Of a stretch of DNA of 62,998 nucleotides, positions 23,208 through 33,183 are shown one piece after another (the first letter of the stretch is position 1; every line of letters begins with the position of its first letter). The stretch covers positions 1 through 62,998 of the forward strand of contig NZ_QRNF01000021.1 of NCBI RefSeq assembly GCF_003474435.1. Reading direction: 5' to 3'. The stretch comes from Ruminococcus sp. AF46-10NS (GTDB taxonomy: Bacteria; Bacillota; Clostridia; Lachnospirales; Lachnospiraceae). The notes beneath the pieces are model-generated. The model was not told where the DNA came from. It saw only the letters and a program-made list of their open reading frames with translations, and did no database searches. The translations under genes and the position numbers were made by a program.

Positions 23208-25952
23208 TTGAGTATAGACAAAAACACTAACGAGGGAAAAAACTATCGTAATAATGTGGTCAAATCAACATCTGGAACTTCTAAAAGCCGCATAAACACT
23301 GGGTTTCCGGAGAATATTAGTGTATTATCACCGATGATGAAAGAATACGTAAAAACCAAAGAAGAGTACAGCGACTGTATCCTTTTTTACCGCTTGGGCG
23401 ATTTTTATGAGATGTTTTTTGAGGATGCGCTGACTGCATCGAAGGAACTGGAGATCACGCTTACTGGAAAAGACTGCGGACTGGAAGAGAGAGCGCCCAT
23501 GTGTGGCGTTCCTTTTCATGCTGCGGAGACTTATATCAACCGGCTGATCGAGAAAGGCTACAAAGTTGCAATCTGTGAACAGGTGGAGGATCCCAAAAAA
23601 GCAAAAGGTCTGGTGAAACGTGAAGTTATCCGTATTGTCACACCGGGAACTACATTGGATGCCATGTCTCTGGACGAATCTAAAAACAATTATCTGATGT
23701 CTATCGTTTCTATTGGAGATCATTTCGGTTGCGCTATTGCGGATATTACAACTGGTGACTGTTTTCTCACAGAACTGGATAAACCTCAGAAACTCCTGGA
23801 TGAGATCAATAAATTTACTCCTGCAGAGATCATCTGCAATGATGCCTTTCTTTTAAGCGGTGTGGATGTAGCGGATCTGAAAGGACGTCTTGGGATCTGC
23901 GTATTTGCACTGGAGCCATGGTATTTTGACGATCAGCTCTGTCAGAAGACATTAAAAGAACATTTTCATGTAGGAAACCTGGAAGGTCTTGGAATTGCAG
24001 ATTATGACAGCGGGATCATTGCATCAGGAGCGTTGTTTCTATATCTGAAGGAAACACAGAAAACAGCCCTTTCCCATATGGCCAGTATCCGTCCATATTC
24101 AGCGGAGAAATATATGCTCATTGACAGCTCCAGCCGCCGGAATCTGGAACTTGTGGAAACTATGCGGGAGAAACAGAAACGTGGTTCTCTCCTCTGGGTA
24201 CTGGACAAGACTAAAACCGCTATGGGAGCAAGAACTCTTCGTTCTTATGTGGAACAGCCTCTGATCGATGCAGATGAAATCGAAAAGAGACTAAGTGCAC
24301 TGGAAGAACTGAATGAAAAGCCAATGGAACGAGATGAGATTCGTGAATATTTAAATCCCATCTATGACCTGGAACGTCTCATCAGCCGTATTAGTTATAA
24401 ATCCGCCAATCCAAGAGATCTGGTTTCTTTTGCCTCATCTCTGGAAATGCTTCCATATATCAAACAGATTCTCTCAGAATTCCAGTCTCCGCTGCTTCAG
24501 ACGATCAACGAAGATATGGATCCGTTGACCGATATCACAGAACTGATCCGGACTTCCATTACCGATGATCCGCCTCTGGCACAGAAAGACGGGGGAATCA
24601 TTCGTGAGGGCTACAACGAAGATGTCGACAGATTCCGCCGGTCCCGCACAGATGGAAAAAAATGGCTTTCTGAACTGGAAGCAAGAGAAAGGGAACGTAC
24701 CGGTATTAAGAGCCTGAAGATCAAATATAACCGTGTATTTGGCTATTCACTGGAAGTTACCAATACATTCAAAGATCTTGTACCAGAGGATTATATCCGT
24801 AAACAGACCCTTACCAATGCAGAACGCTATATCACTCAGGAACTGAAGGAACTGGAAGATCTGATTCTTGGGGCAGAAGACAAGCTTTATGCACTGGAAT
24901 TTGAACTTTTTTCCAATATCCGCGATAAAGTAGGGGCAGAGGTTGTCCGTATCCAGCGGACAGCGAAAGCAGTTGCAGCACTGGACGTTTTTGCATCCCT
25001 GGCACTTGTGGCACAGCGGAACAATTTTGTCCGCCCAAAGATCAATGAAACAGGACTTATTGATATCCGGAACGGACGCCACCCTGTTGTGGAACAGATG
25101 ATCGAGAACGATATGTTCATTCCTAATGATACATATCTTGACAACCATAAGAAACGGATTTCTATTATCACAGGCCCGAATATGGCAGGTAAATCCACTT
25201 ACATGCGCCAGACAGCTCTTATTGTACTGATGGCACAGATTGGAAGCTTTGTTCCTGCTGACAGTGCCAATATCGGAGTCGTTGACCGTATCTTTACACG
25301 TGTAGGTGCTTCTGATGATCTTGCCAGCGGCCAGAGTACTTTTATGGTGGAAATGACAGAAGTTGCCAATATTCTTCGAAATGCCACGTCGAAAAGTCTT
25401 CTGATCCTGGATGAAATCGGACGCGGAACTAGTACTTTTGACGGGCTTTCCATTGCATGGGCAGTGATTGAACACATCAGCAACACCAAGCTCTGCGGAG
25501 CAAAGACTTTATTTGCAACCCATTATCATGAGCTTACAGAGCTGGAAGGAAAGCTTTCCGGCGTAAATAATTACTGTATTGCAGTTAAGGAAAAGGGTGA
25601 TGACATCGTATTCCTTCGTAAAATCGTAAAAGGCGGTGCAGACAAAAGTTACGGTATCCAGGTAGCCAAACTTGCCGGTGTGCCGGATTCCGTTATCCAG
25701 CGGGCAAAGGAACTGGTAGAAGAGCTCAGTGATGCGGACATTACTGCAGCTGTAAAAGATCTGACTGCTCCTAAAAAAAAGCAGAAGATTTCTTATGATC
25801 AGGTAGATATGGCACAGATGTCCCTGTTCGATACAGTGCAGGATAATGATATCATTGAGGAGATCAAATGCCTGGAAATCGGTAATCTGACACCAATGGA
25901 AGCTCTGAACATTCTCTATAACCTGCAGAACAAAATAAAGAACCGGTGGTGA
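23208..25952 (+). CDS. mutS: DNA mismatch repair protein MutS, with an unusual N-terminal extension
   Basis: 914 residues from TTG 23208 (GAGAGG about ten bases upstream). Normal MutS begins close to the PMMKEYVKTKEEYSD motif; here that motif starts at residue 42, after a polar Asn/Ser/Lys-rich extension with no similarity to MutS. The rest is standard: mismatch-binding motif with F-Y-E (GDFYEMFFEDA), core, clamp, and the ATPase with Walker A GPNMAGKST near residue 656 and the DEIGRGTSTFDG segment. It recognises mispairs and recruits MutL. The integrase island ends just upstream, so the first ~40 codons and the promoter were probably supplied or changed by integration. ATG 23334 is an alternative start. 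Confidence 0.93.
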   Translation: MSIDKNTNEGKNYRNNVVKSTSGTSKSRINTGFPENISVLSPMMKEYVKTKEEYSDCILFYRLGDFYEMFFEDALTASKELEITLTGKDCGLEERAPMCGVPFHAAETYINRLIEKGYKVAICEQVEDPKKAKGLVKREVIRIVTPGTTLDAMSLDESKNNYLMSIVSIGDHFGCAIADITTGDCFLTELDKPQKLLDEINKFTPAEIICNDAFLLSGVDVADLKGRLGICVFALEPWYFDDQLCQKTLKEHFHVGNLEGLGIADYDSGIIASGALFLYLKETQKTALSHMASIRPYSAEKYMLIDSSSRRNLELVETMREKQKRGSLLWVLDKTKTAMGARTLRSYVEQPLIDADEIEKRLSALEELNEKPMERDEIREYLNPIYDLERLISRISYKSANPRDLVSFASSLEMLPYIKQILSEFQSPLLQTINEDMDPLTDITELIRTSITDDPPLAQKDGGIIREGYNEDVDRFRRSRTDGKKWLSELEARERERTGIKSLKIKYNRVFGYSLEVTNTFKDLVPEDYIRKQTLTNAERYITQELKELEDLILGAEDKLYALEFELFSNIRDKVGAEVVRIQRTAKAVAALDVFASLALVAQRNNFVRPKINETGLIDIRNGRHPVVEQMIENDMFIPNDTYLDNHKKRISIITGPNMAGKSTYMRQTALIVLMAQIGSFVPADSANIGVVDRIFTRVGASDDLASGQSTFMVEMTEVANILRNATSKSLLILDEIGRGTSTFDGLSIAWAVIEHISNTKLCGAKTLFATHYHELTELEGKLSGVNNYCIAVKEKGDDIVFLRKIVKGGADKSYGIQVAKLAGVPDSVIQRAKELVEELSDADITAAVKDLTAPKKKQKISYDQVDMAQMSLFDTVQDNDIIEEIKCLEIGNLTPMEALNILYNLQNKIKNRW

Positions 25953-25956
25953 TCAT

Positions 25957-28038
25957 TTGAGAAAAATTGCAGTTTTAGACCAGAATACCATTGATAAGAT
26001 CGCAGCAGGAGAGGTTGTGGAACGACCTTCCTCCGTTGTAAAAGAGCTTGTGGAAAATGCTATTGATGCAGGGGCAACAGCTATCACTGTTGAAATCACA
26101 GACGGTGGAAAAAAACTGATCCGCATCACAGACAATGGTTCCGGAATGGAGGCAGAGCAGGTTCCTCTTGCATTTCTCCGTCATGCCACAAGCAAAATTG
26201 AAAAAGTAGAGGATCTTGTCCATATCGCCTCTCTTGGTTTCCGAGGCGAGGCTCTTTCCAGTATTGCAGCTGTAGCCCAGGTGGAACTGATAACCAAAAC
26301 TTCATCTGCTATCAGCGGCACCCGCTATGTGATCGAAGGCGGCCAGGAACAGTCTTTAGAAGAAATGGGTGCTCCGGAGGGAACTACCTTCCTGATCCGG
26401 AATCTATTTTATAACACACCGGCAAGAAGTAAATTTCTGAAATCAGATACAACAGAAGCTGGTTATATCAACACACTGATGGAACAGCTGGCACTTTCCC
26501 ATCCGGAGATTTCATTTAAATATATCCAGAATCGCCAGGTCAAGCTTTCAAGTTCCGGAAACTACAGTGTTAAAGACGTAATCTACAGTGTTTACGGACG
26601 TGATATTGCCAGGGCTCTTCTTGAAGTTTCCTACGAAAATGACTTCATGAAGATTGAAGGCTTTGTGGGAAAACCGGAAATATCTAGAGGAAACCGTACT
26701 TTCGAGAATTATTATATTAATGGAAGATATGTAAAAAACAAGATTATTACCAAGGCTATTGAAGATGGATATAAAGGTTTTGTAATGCAGCATAAATTTC
26801 CGTTTGTTTCTCTCCGGATCGAGATGGATGGAAATGATCTTGATGTGAATGTACACCCAGCTAAAAGGGAAGTACGTTTTGCCAGAGAAACAGAAGTTTA
26901 CACAGCGATCTATGAAACAGTCCGGAAGGCAGTTACTCACAGAGAACTAATCCCGCAGGTATCTGTTGGAAAAGAAACACCAGTATCCCGCGCTGAGCAG
27001 GTAAAACCTGGCAACGTACCGGAACCCTTTGAAGTAAAAAGGCGGCAGGAAATGTATGGAAGCAGACCGGCTGCAGTTTCGTCCTACAACAGCACACCGG
27101 CTGTTGCAGCTGCCAGTACAGCATTTTCGCAAAAAGCAGCAGAAGATTCTGTGCGGGAAAGCTCCTTTTATAATTCCAAACCTTTTACAAAAGAAGAAGA
27201 GGAAATGTTTTCCGGGACTTTAAAAGAAAAAAACATCTGCGAAAACACAGCGACACAGAATACGCCAAATACATCGGATAACACTAGTGTTTTCAATACG
27301 AAGACTTCCATATTCAAAGCATCCAATGAATCCGGCGGAGTCTCATTCCAGGAATCGTGTAATGCTTCTGTTCCTGTATCTCCCCCGGCAGACCCCGTCC
27401 CCACTGAACAGCCCAAACAGCTGGAACTTTTTGAGGAACGGCTTCTTGCACCGGAATCCAGAAGCCGCCACAAGCTGATCGGACAGCTGTTTGACACTTA
27501 CTGGCTGGTACAGTTTGAGGATAATTTTTACATTATCGATCAGCATGCGGCACATGAAAAAGTATATTATGAGCGGTTTGTGAAATTATTTAAATCCCAG
27601 GAAATCCGGTCTCAGTATTTAAGCCCGCCACTGATCGTTTCTCTCAGCCTGGAGGAAGAAAGTCTTCTGAAGGCAAACGAAAACTATTTCCGGGATTTCG
27701 GCTTCGAGATCGAGCCATTCGGCGGTCGGGAATACAGTATCAGCGCAGTGCCTTCCCTGCTTCTTGGAATGACCGAGGAAGAAGTATTTCTGGAAATGCT
27801 GGATCATCTCGGCGCAGACGGCACAAAAGATGCTTTTGAGCTGTTTACTGCAAGACTTGCCACTATGGCCTGCAAAGCAGCAGTAAAAGGAAATCATGCC
27901 ATGTCACCTCAGGAGGCGGATAAACTGATCGATGAGCTCCTGACCCTGGAAAATCCTTATAACTGCCCTCATGGAAGACCAACCATCATTTCCATGACAA
28001 AGACAGAAATCGAAAAGAAATTTAAACGTATCGTATAA
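25957..28038 (+). CDS. mutL: DNA mismatch repair protein MutL
   Basis: 693 residues from TTG 25957, four bases after mutS, so co-transcribed. N-terminal GHKL ATPase: KIAAGEVVERP, ENAIDAG, DNGSGM, GFRGEAL. A variable linker (~345-490) precedes the C-terminal dimerisation and endonuclease domain, with the DQHAAHEKVYYE metal motif and CPHGRPT, so this MutL nicks the new strand itself, as expected in bacteria without MutH. Confidence 0.95.
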   Translation: MRKIAVLDQNTIDKIAAGEVVERPSSVVKELVENAIDAGATAITVEITDGGKKLIRITDNGSGMEAEQVPLAFLRHATSKIEKVEDLVHIASLGFRGEALSSIAAVAQVELITKTSSAISGTRYVIEGGQEQSLEEMGAPEGTTFLIRNLFYNTPARSKFLKSDTTEAGYINTLMEQLALSHPEISFKYIQNRQVKLSSSGNYSVKDVIYSVYGRDIARALLEVSYENDFMKIEGFVGKPEISRGNRTFENYYINGRYVKNKIITKAIEDGYKGFVMQHKFPFVSLRIEMDGNDLDVNVHPAKREVRFARETEVYTAIYETVRKAVTHRELIPQVSVGKETPVSRAEQVKPGNVPEPFEVKRRQEMYGSRPAAVSSYNSTPAVAAASTAFSQKAAEDSVRESSFYNSKPFTKEEEEMFSGTLKEKNICENTATQNTPNTSDNTSVFNTKTSIFKASNESGGVSFQESCNASVPVSPPADPVPTEQPKQLELFEERLLAPESRSRHKLIGQLFDTYWLVQFEDNFYIIDQHAAHEKVYYERFVKLFKSQEIRSQYLSPPLIVSLSLEEESLLKANENYFRDFGFEIEPFGGREYSISAVPSLLLGMTEEEVFLEMLDHLGADGTKDAFELFTARLATMACKAAVKGNHAMSPQEADKLIDELLTLENPYNCPHGRPTIISMTKTEIEKKFKRIV

Positions 28039-28052
28039 TACGGGAGGACATT

Positions 28053-29009
28053 ATGAAGAAACCTCTTATTGTTCTTACCGGACCTACTGCTGTTGGAAAA
28101 ACAAAGCTTTCTATTGCTCTGGCAAAAGCAGTAAACGGTGAGATCATATCTGCAGACTCCATGCAGGTATACCGCTATATGGATATTGGCTCTGCCAAGA
28201 TCACTCCGGATGAAATGGACGGCGTCCCTCACCATCTGGTAGATGTGCTGGAGCCTACAGAAGATTTTAATATCGTGCTTTTTCAGCAGCTGGCAAAAAA
28301 ATCAATGGGAGAGATCTACTCAAAAGGCAGGATTCCCATCCTGGTGGGCGGCACCGGATTTTATATCCAGGCAATCACCAGGGATATTGATTTTACCCAG
28401 TCAGAGCAGGATGACAGCTATCGCAAAGAACTGGAAGCATTAGCTGCAGAAAAAGGCAGCTCTTTTCTCCACGATATGCTTGTATCTGTTGATCCAAAAT
28501 CAGCAGAAGACATTCACGAAAATAATGTTAAACGCGTAATCCGCGCACTGGAATTCTACAAACAGAACGGTACCCGGATCTCCGAACATAATGAAGAGCA
28601 GAAAGAACATGTAAGCCCATATAATCTGGCTTATTTTGTTCTGAATGCCCCACGCCCTCTTCTCTATGAGAGAATCGATGCAAGAGTAGATGAAATGCTG
28701 AAAAACGGCCTGGTAGAAGAAGTAAAAAACCTTCATCGGATGGGCTGTCACAGAGAAATGGTATCCATGCAGGGCCTGGGTTATAAAGAAATCCTGTCCT
28801 GGCTGGGAGGCGAGTATCCTTATGAAGAAGCCATCCGTATCCTGAAGCGCGACACCAGACACTTCGCCAAGCGGCAGCTCACCTGGTTCCGCAGAGAAGG
28901 AGAAGTAACCTGGGTGGATAAAGATAAATTTGATTACAATGACAGCAGGGTCCTTGACTACATGCTTTCTGTATGCAGGGAAAAAGGAATTCTTCTGTCT
29001 GAACAATAA
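28053..29009 (+). CDS. miaA: tRNA dimethylallyltransferase MiaA
   Basis: 318 residues. P-loop GPTAVGKTKLS, the SADSMQVYRYMDIGSAK substrate loop and a VPHHLVDV motif identify MiaA, which transfers a dimethylallyl group to A37 of tRNAs reading U-starting codons. GGGAGG precedes the ATG. It lies 14 bp after mutL and completes the mutS-mutL-miaA block common in Clostridia. Confidence 0.95.
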   Translation: MKKPLIVLTGPTAVGKTKLSIALAKAVNGEIISADSMQVYRYMDIGSAKITPDEMDGVPHHLVDVLEPTEDFNIVLFQQLAKKSMGEIYSKGRIPILVGGTGFYIQAITRDIDFTQSEQDDSYRKELEALAAEKGSSFLHDMLVSVDPKSAEDIHENNVKRVIRALEFYKQNGTRISEHNEEQKEHVSPYNLAYFVLNAPRPLLYERIDARVDEMLKNGLVEEVKNLHRMGCHREMVSMQGLGYKEILSWLGGEYPYEEAIRILKRDTRHFAKRQLTWFRREGEVTWVDKDKFDYNDSRVLDYMLSVCREKGILLSEQ

Positions 29010-29030
29010 AAAAAGAAGGAAAAGATTATT

Positions 29031-30305
29031 ATGAAAGAAATGTATGCACAGCTTGGAATCTCTTCCGAAGTTTATGATTTCGGAAAAGAGGTAGAAGATT
29101 CCTTGAAAGAACGTTTTGAAAAATTTGACCAGACTGCAGAGTATAACCAGATGAAAGTGATCCACGCCATGCAGAAAAACCGCGTAAGCGAAGCATGTTT
29201 CGGAACTTCCTCCGGATATGGCTACAATGATCTTGGCCGTGAGATCCTGGAACAGGTTTATGCAGATACTTTTCATACAGAAGCCTGCCTGGTCCGCCCA
29301 CAGATCACATGCGGAACCCATGCCCTGGCTATTGCCCTGTTCGGAAATTTACGTCCGGGCGATGAGCTGCTTTCCCCAGTCGGAAAACCATATGATACCC
29401 TGGAAGAAGTTATCGGAATCCGTCAATCCAATGGCTCTCTTGCTGAATACGGTGTAAAATACCGTCAGGTAGATCTTCTTTCCGATGGTACTTTCGATTA
29501 CGAAAACATTAAAAAAGCAATTAACGAAAAAACAAAGCTGGTAACGATTCAGCGTTCCAAAGGCTACCAGACACGTCCTTCCTTCTCTGTAAAACAGATT
29601 GGGGAGCTGATCTCTTTTGTAAAGAAAATCAAGCCTGATGTGATCTGCATGGTAGATAACTGCTATGGGGAATTCGTAGATACCATTGAGCCAAGTGACG
29701 TAGGAGCTGACATTATGGTTGGTTCCCTGATCAAGAATCCGGGCGGCGGACTTGCTCCTATTGGCGGCTACATTGCGGGAAGAAAAGATTGCGTGGAAAA
29801 TGCTTCTTACCGTATGACATGTCCGGGACTTGGTATGGAAGTCGGTGCAACTCTTGGTGTAAACCGCTCTCTGTACCAGGGATTTTTCCTTGCACCGATG
29901 GTCACAAAAGGGGCTTTAAAAGGAGCTGTTTTTGCAGCTAATATCTATGAGAAGCTTGGTTTCCCGGTAGTGCCAAACAGTACAGAACCACGTCAGGATA
30001 TCATTCAGGCTGTAACTCTTGGAACCCCGGAGGGGCTTGTTGCGTTTTGTCAGGGAATCCAGGCAGCTGCACCGGTAGACAGTTTCGTGACACCGGAACC
30101 ATGGGATATGCCAGGTTATGACAGCCAGGTTATCATGGCAGCAGGTGCATTTATCCAGGGATCTTCCATTGAGCTTTCTGCTGATGGACCTATGAAAGAT
30201 CCGTATGCTGTTTACTTCCAGGGAGGACTTACCTGGGAACATGCAAAACTCGGAATCCTGAAATCTCTTCAGTATATGGTTGACAAGGAACTTGTGAAAT
30301 TATGA
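29031..30305 (+). CDS. PLP-dependent methionine gamma-lyase family protein (YnbB/aluminium-resistance type)
   Basis: 424 residues of the COG4100 family: FGTSSGYGYNDLGRE near the start, PQITCGTHALAIALFG, VTIQRSKGYQTRPS, DNCYGEFVD with the cofactor-binding Asp, and the probable PLP lysine in SLIKNPGGGLAP. The family is annotated as aluminium resistance or cystathionine/methionine lyase-like; the true substrate is not established. It follows miaA by 21 bp and overlaps the next gene by four bases. Confidence 0.85.
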   Translation: MKEMYAQLGISSEVYDFGKEVEDSLKERFEKFDQTAEYNQMKVIHAMQKNRVSEACFGTSSGYGYNDLGREILEQVYADTFHTEACLVRPQITCGTHALAIALFGNLRPGDELLSPVGKPYDTLEEVIGIRQSNGSLAEYGVKYRQVDLLSDGTFDYENIKKAINEKTKLVTIQRSKGYQTRPSFSVKQIGELISFVKKIKPDVICMVDNCYGEFVDTIEPSDVGADIMVGSLIKNPGGGLAPIGGYIAGRKDCVENASYRMTCPGLGMEVGATLGVNRSLYQGFFLAPMVTKGALKGAVFAANIYEKLGFPVVPNSTEPRQDIIQAVTLGTPEGLVAFCQGIQAAAPVDSFVTPEPWDMPGYDSQVIMAAGAFIQGSSIELSADGPMKDPYAVYFQGGLTWEHAKLGILKSLQYMVDKELVKL

Positions 30306-31480
30306 AACAGATTATCATAGTCGGTGCAGGTGCATCCGGTCTTGTGGCAGCAATAAAAGCTGCTGCAATCGGAGCTGCTGTCACGGTACTGGAGCAGAAT
30401 GACCGTCCTGGCCGGAAGATATGTGCAACAGGGAACGGACGCTGCAACATGACAAATCTTAATAACATAGAAAATGCCTACAGAGGTTCACACCCTGAAT
30501 TTGTAAAAGATGCTCTTAAACAGTTTTCGGTAGATGATACCCTTTCTTTCTTTCAGAAACTGGGAATATGTACCACTGACCGCAGCGGATGGATCTATCC
30601 CCGAAGCAACCAGGCTCAAAGTATTGTGGACGTGCTTACCATGAAAGCACGCAGTCTGAAAGTAAAGCTGAAAACCAATCAGTATGTTACAGGAGTGTCT
30701 TTCACAGGCGGCCACTGGAATGTCCACACAAACGGCTGGACTTACACCTGTGATGCAGTGATCCTTGCCAATGGTTCCAAAGCTTCCTCTGTTGCCGGTT
30801 CCGGTGAAAGCGGTTATAAGATAGCCCGAAGTCTTGGTCATCATCTTATTGAACCGCTGCCTGCACTGACTGCCCTTAAATGTAAGGAGAACTATTTTTC
30901 CGGCTGGAGCGGTGTGCGTACAGAGGGAAAAGTAACTCTATATATCAACGGCACGCCAGAAACTTCCCAGCAGGGGGAATTACAGCTTACAGATTATGGC
31001 GTATCCGGAATTCCTGTATTTCAGATTTCCCGTTATGCTATCCGTGCTATTTACGAAAAGAAAAAAGTGGAACTGTCGATCAACTTTTTTCCTGAATTAA
31101 CAAAACAGGAACTGCAGGAATATCTCGGCAGAAGAAAAAATGACTGTCCGTACAAAAATGAAAAAGAACTTCTCACAGGTCTTTTTCCTGAAAAATTGAT
31201 CCGCGTTTTAGCTGCACAGAAGGATCTGATCTCTGCGATCACAGATTTCAGACTTTCTGTAAAAAGCGGCCTTTCTTTTGAACAGGCGCAGATCTGCTCC
31301 GGCGGTGTGGATACTTCTGAAATAGACAGTCATACCATGGAATCCAGGCTCCATAAAGGGCTTTATTTTGCAGGAGAACTCCTTGATATTGACGGAACCT
31401 GCGGAGGATACAATCTTCAGTGGGCCTGGTCAAGCGGTGCCGCAGCCGGCATTCATGCAGCAAAGGAGGAGAATTCATGA
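30302..31480 (+). CDS. NAD(P)/FAD-dependent oxidoreductase (HI0933/BaiN-like)
   Basis: 392 residues. Rossmann FAD motif VGAGASGLVAAIKAA at the N-terminus, then RPGRKICATGNGRCNMTN, the hallmark of the HI0933 family, with GGVDTSEID and the C-terminal GTCGGYNLQWAWSSG block. A cytosolic flavoprotein; some relatives are reported as bile-acid or steroid reductases (BaiN), but the substrate cannot be deduced here. Four-base overlaps with both neighbours indicate one operon. Confidence 0.9.
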   Translation: MKQIIIVGAGASGLVAAIKAAAIGAAVTVLEQNDRPGRKICATGNGRCNMTNLNNIENAYRGSHPEFVKDALKQFSVDDTLSFFQKLGICTTDRSGWIYPRSNQAQSIVDVLTMKARSLKVKLKTNQYVTGVSFTGGHWNVHTNGWTYTCDAVILANGSKASSVAGSGESGYKIARSLGHHLIEPLPALTALKCKENYFSGWSGVRTEGKVTLYINGTPETSQQGELQLTDYGVSGIPVFQISRYAIRAIYEKKKVELSINFFPELTKQELQEYLGRRKNDCPYKNEKELLTGLFPEKLIRVLAAQKDLISAITDFRLSVKSGLSFEQAQICSGGVDTSEIDSHTMESRLHKGLYFAGELLDIDGTCGGYNLQWAWSSGAAAGIHAAKEENS

Positions 31481-33078
31481 TCCGGATCACACAGATGAAA
31501 CTGCCAATCACCCACACAGAAGAGCAGCTTCAGAAAAAGATCACCAAAACGCTTCGTCTTGGCAATACACCTTTTACTTACAAAATCCACAAACAATCTC
31601 TGGATGCACGTCATAAAGATGATAAAAAATTTGTTTACACCATTGATGTAAAAACAGATAACGAATCTCGCGTTCTCAAGAAGGTTCACGATAAAAATGT
31701 TATGTTAACTAAAGAGACCTGCTATCATTTTCCTGAGCCAGGCTCTGAAAAACTGCTTCATCCACCAGTAGTGATCGGAAGCGGCCCTGCTGGTCTGTTC
31801 TGTGCATGGTATCTTGCAAAGGCCGGTTACTGTCCGCTTGTACTGGAACGTGGTGAGGAAGCTGACAAACGCCAGCAAACAGTAGAGCAGTTCTGGAAAA
31901 ACGGTGTTCTTGACCCAGATTCCAATGTACAGTTCGGAGAAGGTGGAGCAGGAACTTTTTCTGACGGAAAACTGAATACCCTTGTAAAAGATACTTTCGG
32001 AAGAGGAAAGGAAGTTCTGTCTCGTTTTGTGGAAGCCGGGGCTCCTTCTGAGATTCTTTATCAGCAGAAACCCCATCTTGGCACAGATCAGTTGGTGGGA
32101 ATCGTTCAGTTTATGCGTCATCAGATTGAAGAGATGGGCGGTCAGTTCCGTTTTCGTTCCACAGTAACGGATTTTATCCTGAATGACGGACACCTGGAAG
32201 GAGTTATTGTTAATGATCAGGAAAAGATTCCGGCAGAGGTCTGTGTCCTGGCACCTGGCCACAGTGCAAGAGATACTTTTTCCATGTTAAAGAAACGAGG
32301 AATTCACATGGAGCCGAAATCTTTTGCTGTAGGTGTGCGTATAGAACATCCACAGACCATGATCAACCAGGATCTTTACGGAGAATCGGAAAATGAACGC
32401 CTGGGAGCTGCCAGCTATAAAGTTACCCATACACTGGAAAATGGACGTGGTGTTTATTCTTTTTGTATGTGTCCGGGCGGTTATGTAGTAAATGCTTCCT
32501 CGGAGAAAGGGATGCTTGCAGTAAATGGCATGAGCTATCAGGCTCGTAACAGCCATAATGCCAACAGTGCTGTCATTGTTACTGTCAATCCTTCTGATTT
32601 TCCGGAAGAAGGTGTGCTTGGAGGAATTGCCTTGCAGCGTAAACTAGAACTTACAGCCTGGGAAACAGGAAATGGTAAAGTTCCGGTACAGCTTTTCGGG
32701 GATTACTGCAAGAATCAGAAAAGTACGGAATTAGGTAAAGTGATTCCATGTATCAAAGGAGAATATACCTTTGCCAATGTTCGGAGTATTTTCCCGAAAG
32801 AGATCGGGGATTCTATCGAAGCAGGTATTCATGCCTTTGGGAAAAAAATTGCCGGTTTTGACAGGTCGGATGCCCTTCTGGAAGGTGTCGAAAGCAGAAC
32901 TTCATCTCCTGTAAGGATCGTTCGTGACCACAAAGAACTTACTTCTAATATAGAAGGGATTTATCCCTGCGGTGAGGGTGCCGGTTATGCAGGTGGTATC
33001 ACTTCCGCAGCTATGGACGGAATCAAAGTAGCAGAAGCAGTTGCTTCTGTTTATTCTCTGCCTGTAAATAAAATGTGA
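31477..33078 (+). CDS. FAD-dependent dehydrogenase, COG2509 type
   Basis: 533 residues from ATG 31477 (CAAAGGAGG upstream; overlaps the previous stop). A ~95-residue N-terminal domain of ferredoxin-like pattern precedes the FAD Rossmann motif GSGPAGLFCAWYLAKAG, then FGEGGAGTFSDGKLNT, and a C-terminal GEGAGYAGGITSAAMDG. These flavoproteins are widespread in anaerobes and lack a defined reaction. Last gene of the mutS-led run; about 100 bp of intergenic DNA with a new promoter follows. Confidence 0.88.
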   Translation: MIRITQMKLPITHTEEQLQKKITKTLRLGNTPFTYKIHKQSLDARHKDDKKFVYTIDVKTDNESRVLKKVHDKNVMLTKETCYHFPEPGSEKLLHPPVVIGSGPAGLFCAWYLAKAGYCPLVLERGEEADKRQQTVEQFWKNGVLDPDSNVQFGEGGAGTFSDGKLNTLVKDTFGRGKEVLSRFVEAGAPSEILYQQKPHLGTDQLVGIVQFMRHQIEEMGGQFRFRSTVTDFILNDGHLEGVIVNDQEKIPAEVCVLAPGHSARDTFSMLKKRGIHMEPKSFAVGVRIEHPQTMINQDLYGESENERLGAASYKVTHTLENGRGVYSFCMCPGGYVVNASSEKGMLAVNGMSYQARNSHNANSAVIVTVNPSDFPEEGVLGGIALQRKLELTAWETGNGKVPVQLFGDYCKNQKSTELGKVIPCIKGEYTFANVRSIFPKEIGDSIEAGIHAFGKKIAGFDRSDALLEGVESRTSSPVRIVRDHKELTSNIEGIYPCGEGAGYAGGITSAAMDGIKVAEAVASVYSLPVNKM

Positions 33079-33103
33079 AAAAAGTGGAAATTTCGGGATA
33101 GAG

Positions 33104-33132
33104 TGTACATCCCTAGCTTTTTATGCTAAAAT
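33104..33132 (+). promoter_or_regulatory. extended -10 promoter before radC
   Basis: TGTACA (33104-33109), 17-bp spacer, TAAAAT (33127-33132) preceded by TG at 33124-33125. Confidence 0.5.
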
Positions 33133-33183
33133 AATCACTGCAATTTTGCATTTCCTTCTTCCGGGAGCGAAAAGGGAAATTAA

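Noticed and set aside
23278..23288. cttctaaaagc in the mutS extension as attachment core with the left 101-bp repeat
   Set aside because: The 11-bp match to the repeat (145-155) is in inverted orientation, and the two sites flank both elements; att cores of one insertion must be direct. Chance is likely.
24747..25475. Long minus-strand frame inside mutS
   Set aside because: A shadow frame of conserved MutS coding sequence; no start signal and no family match.
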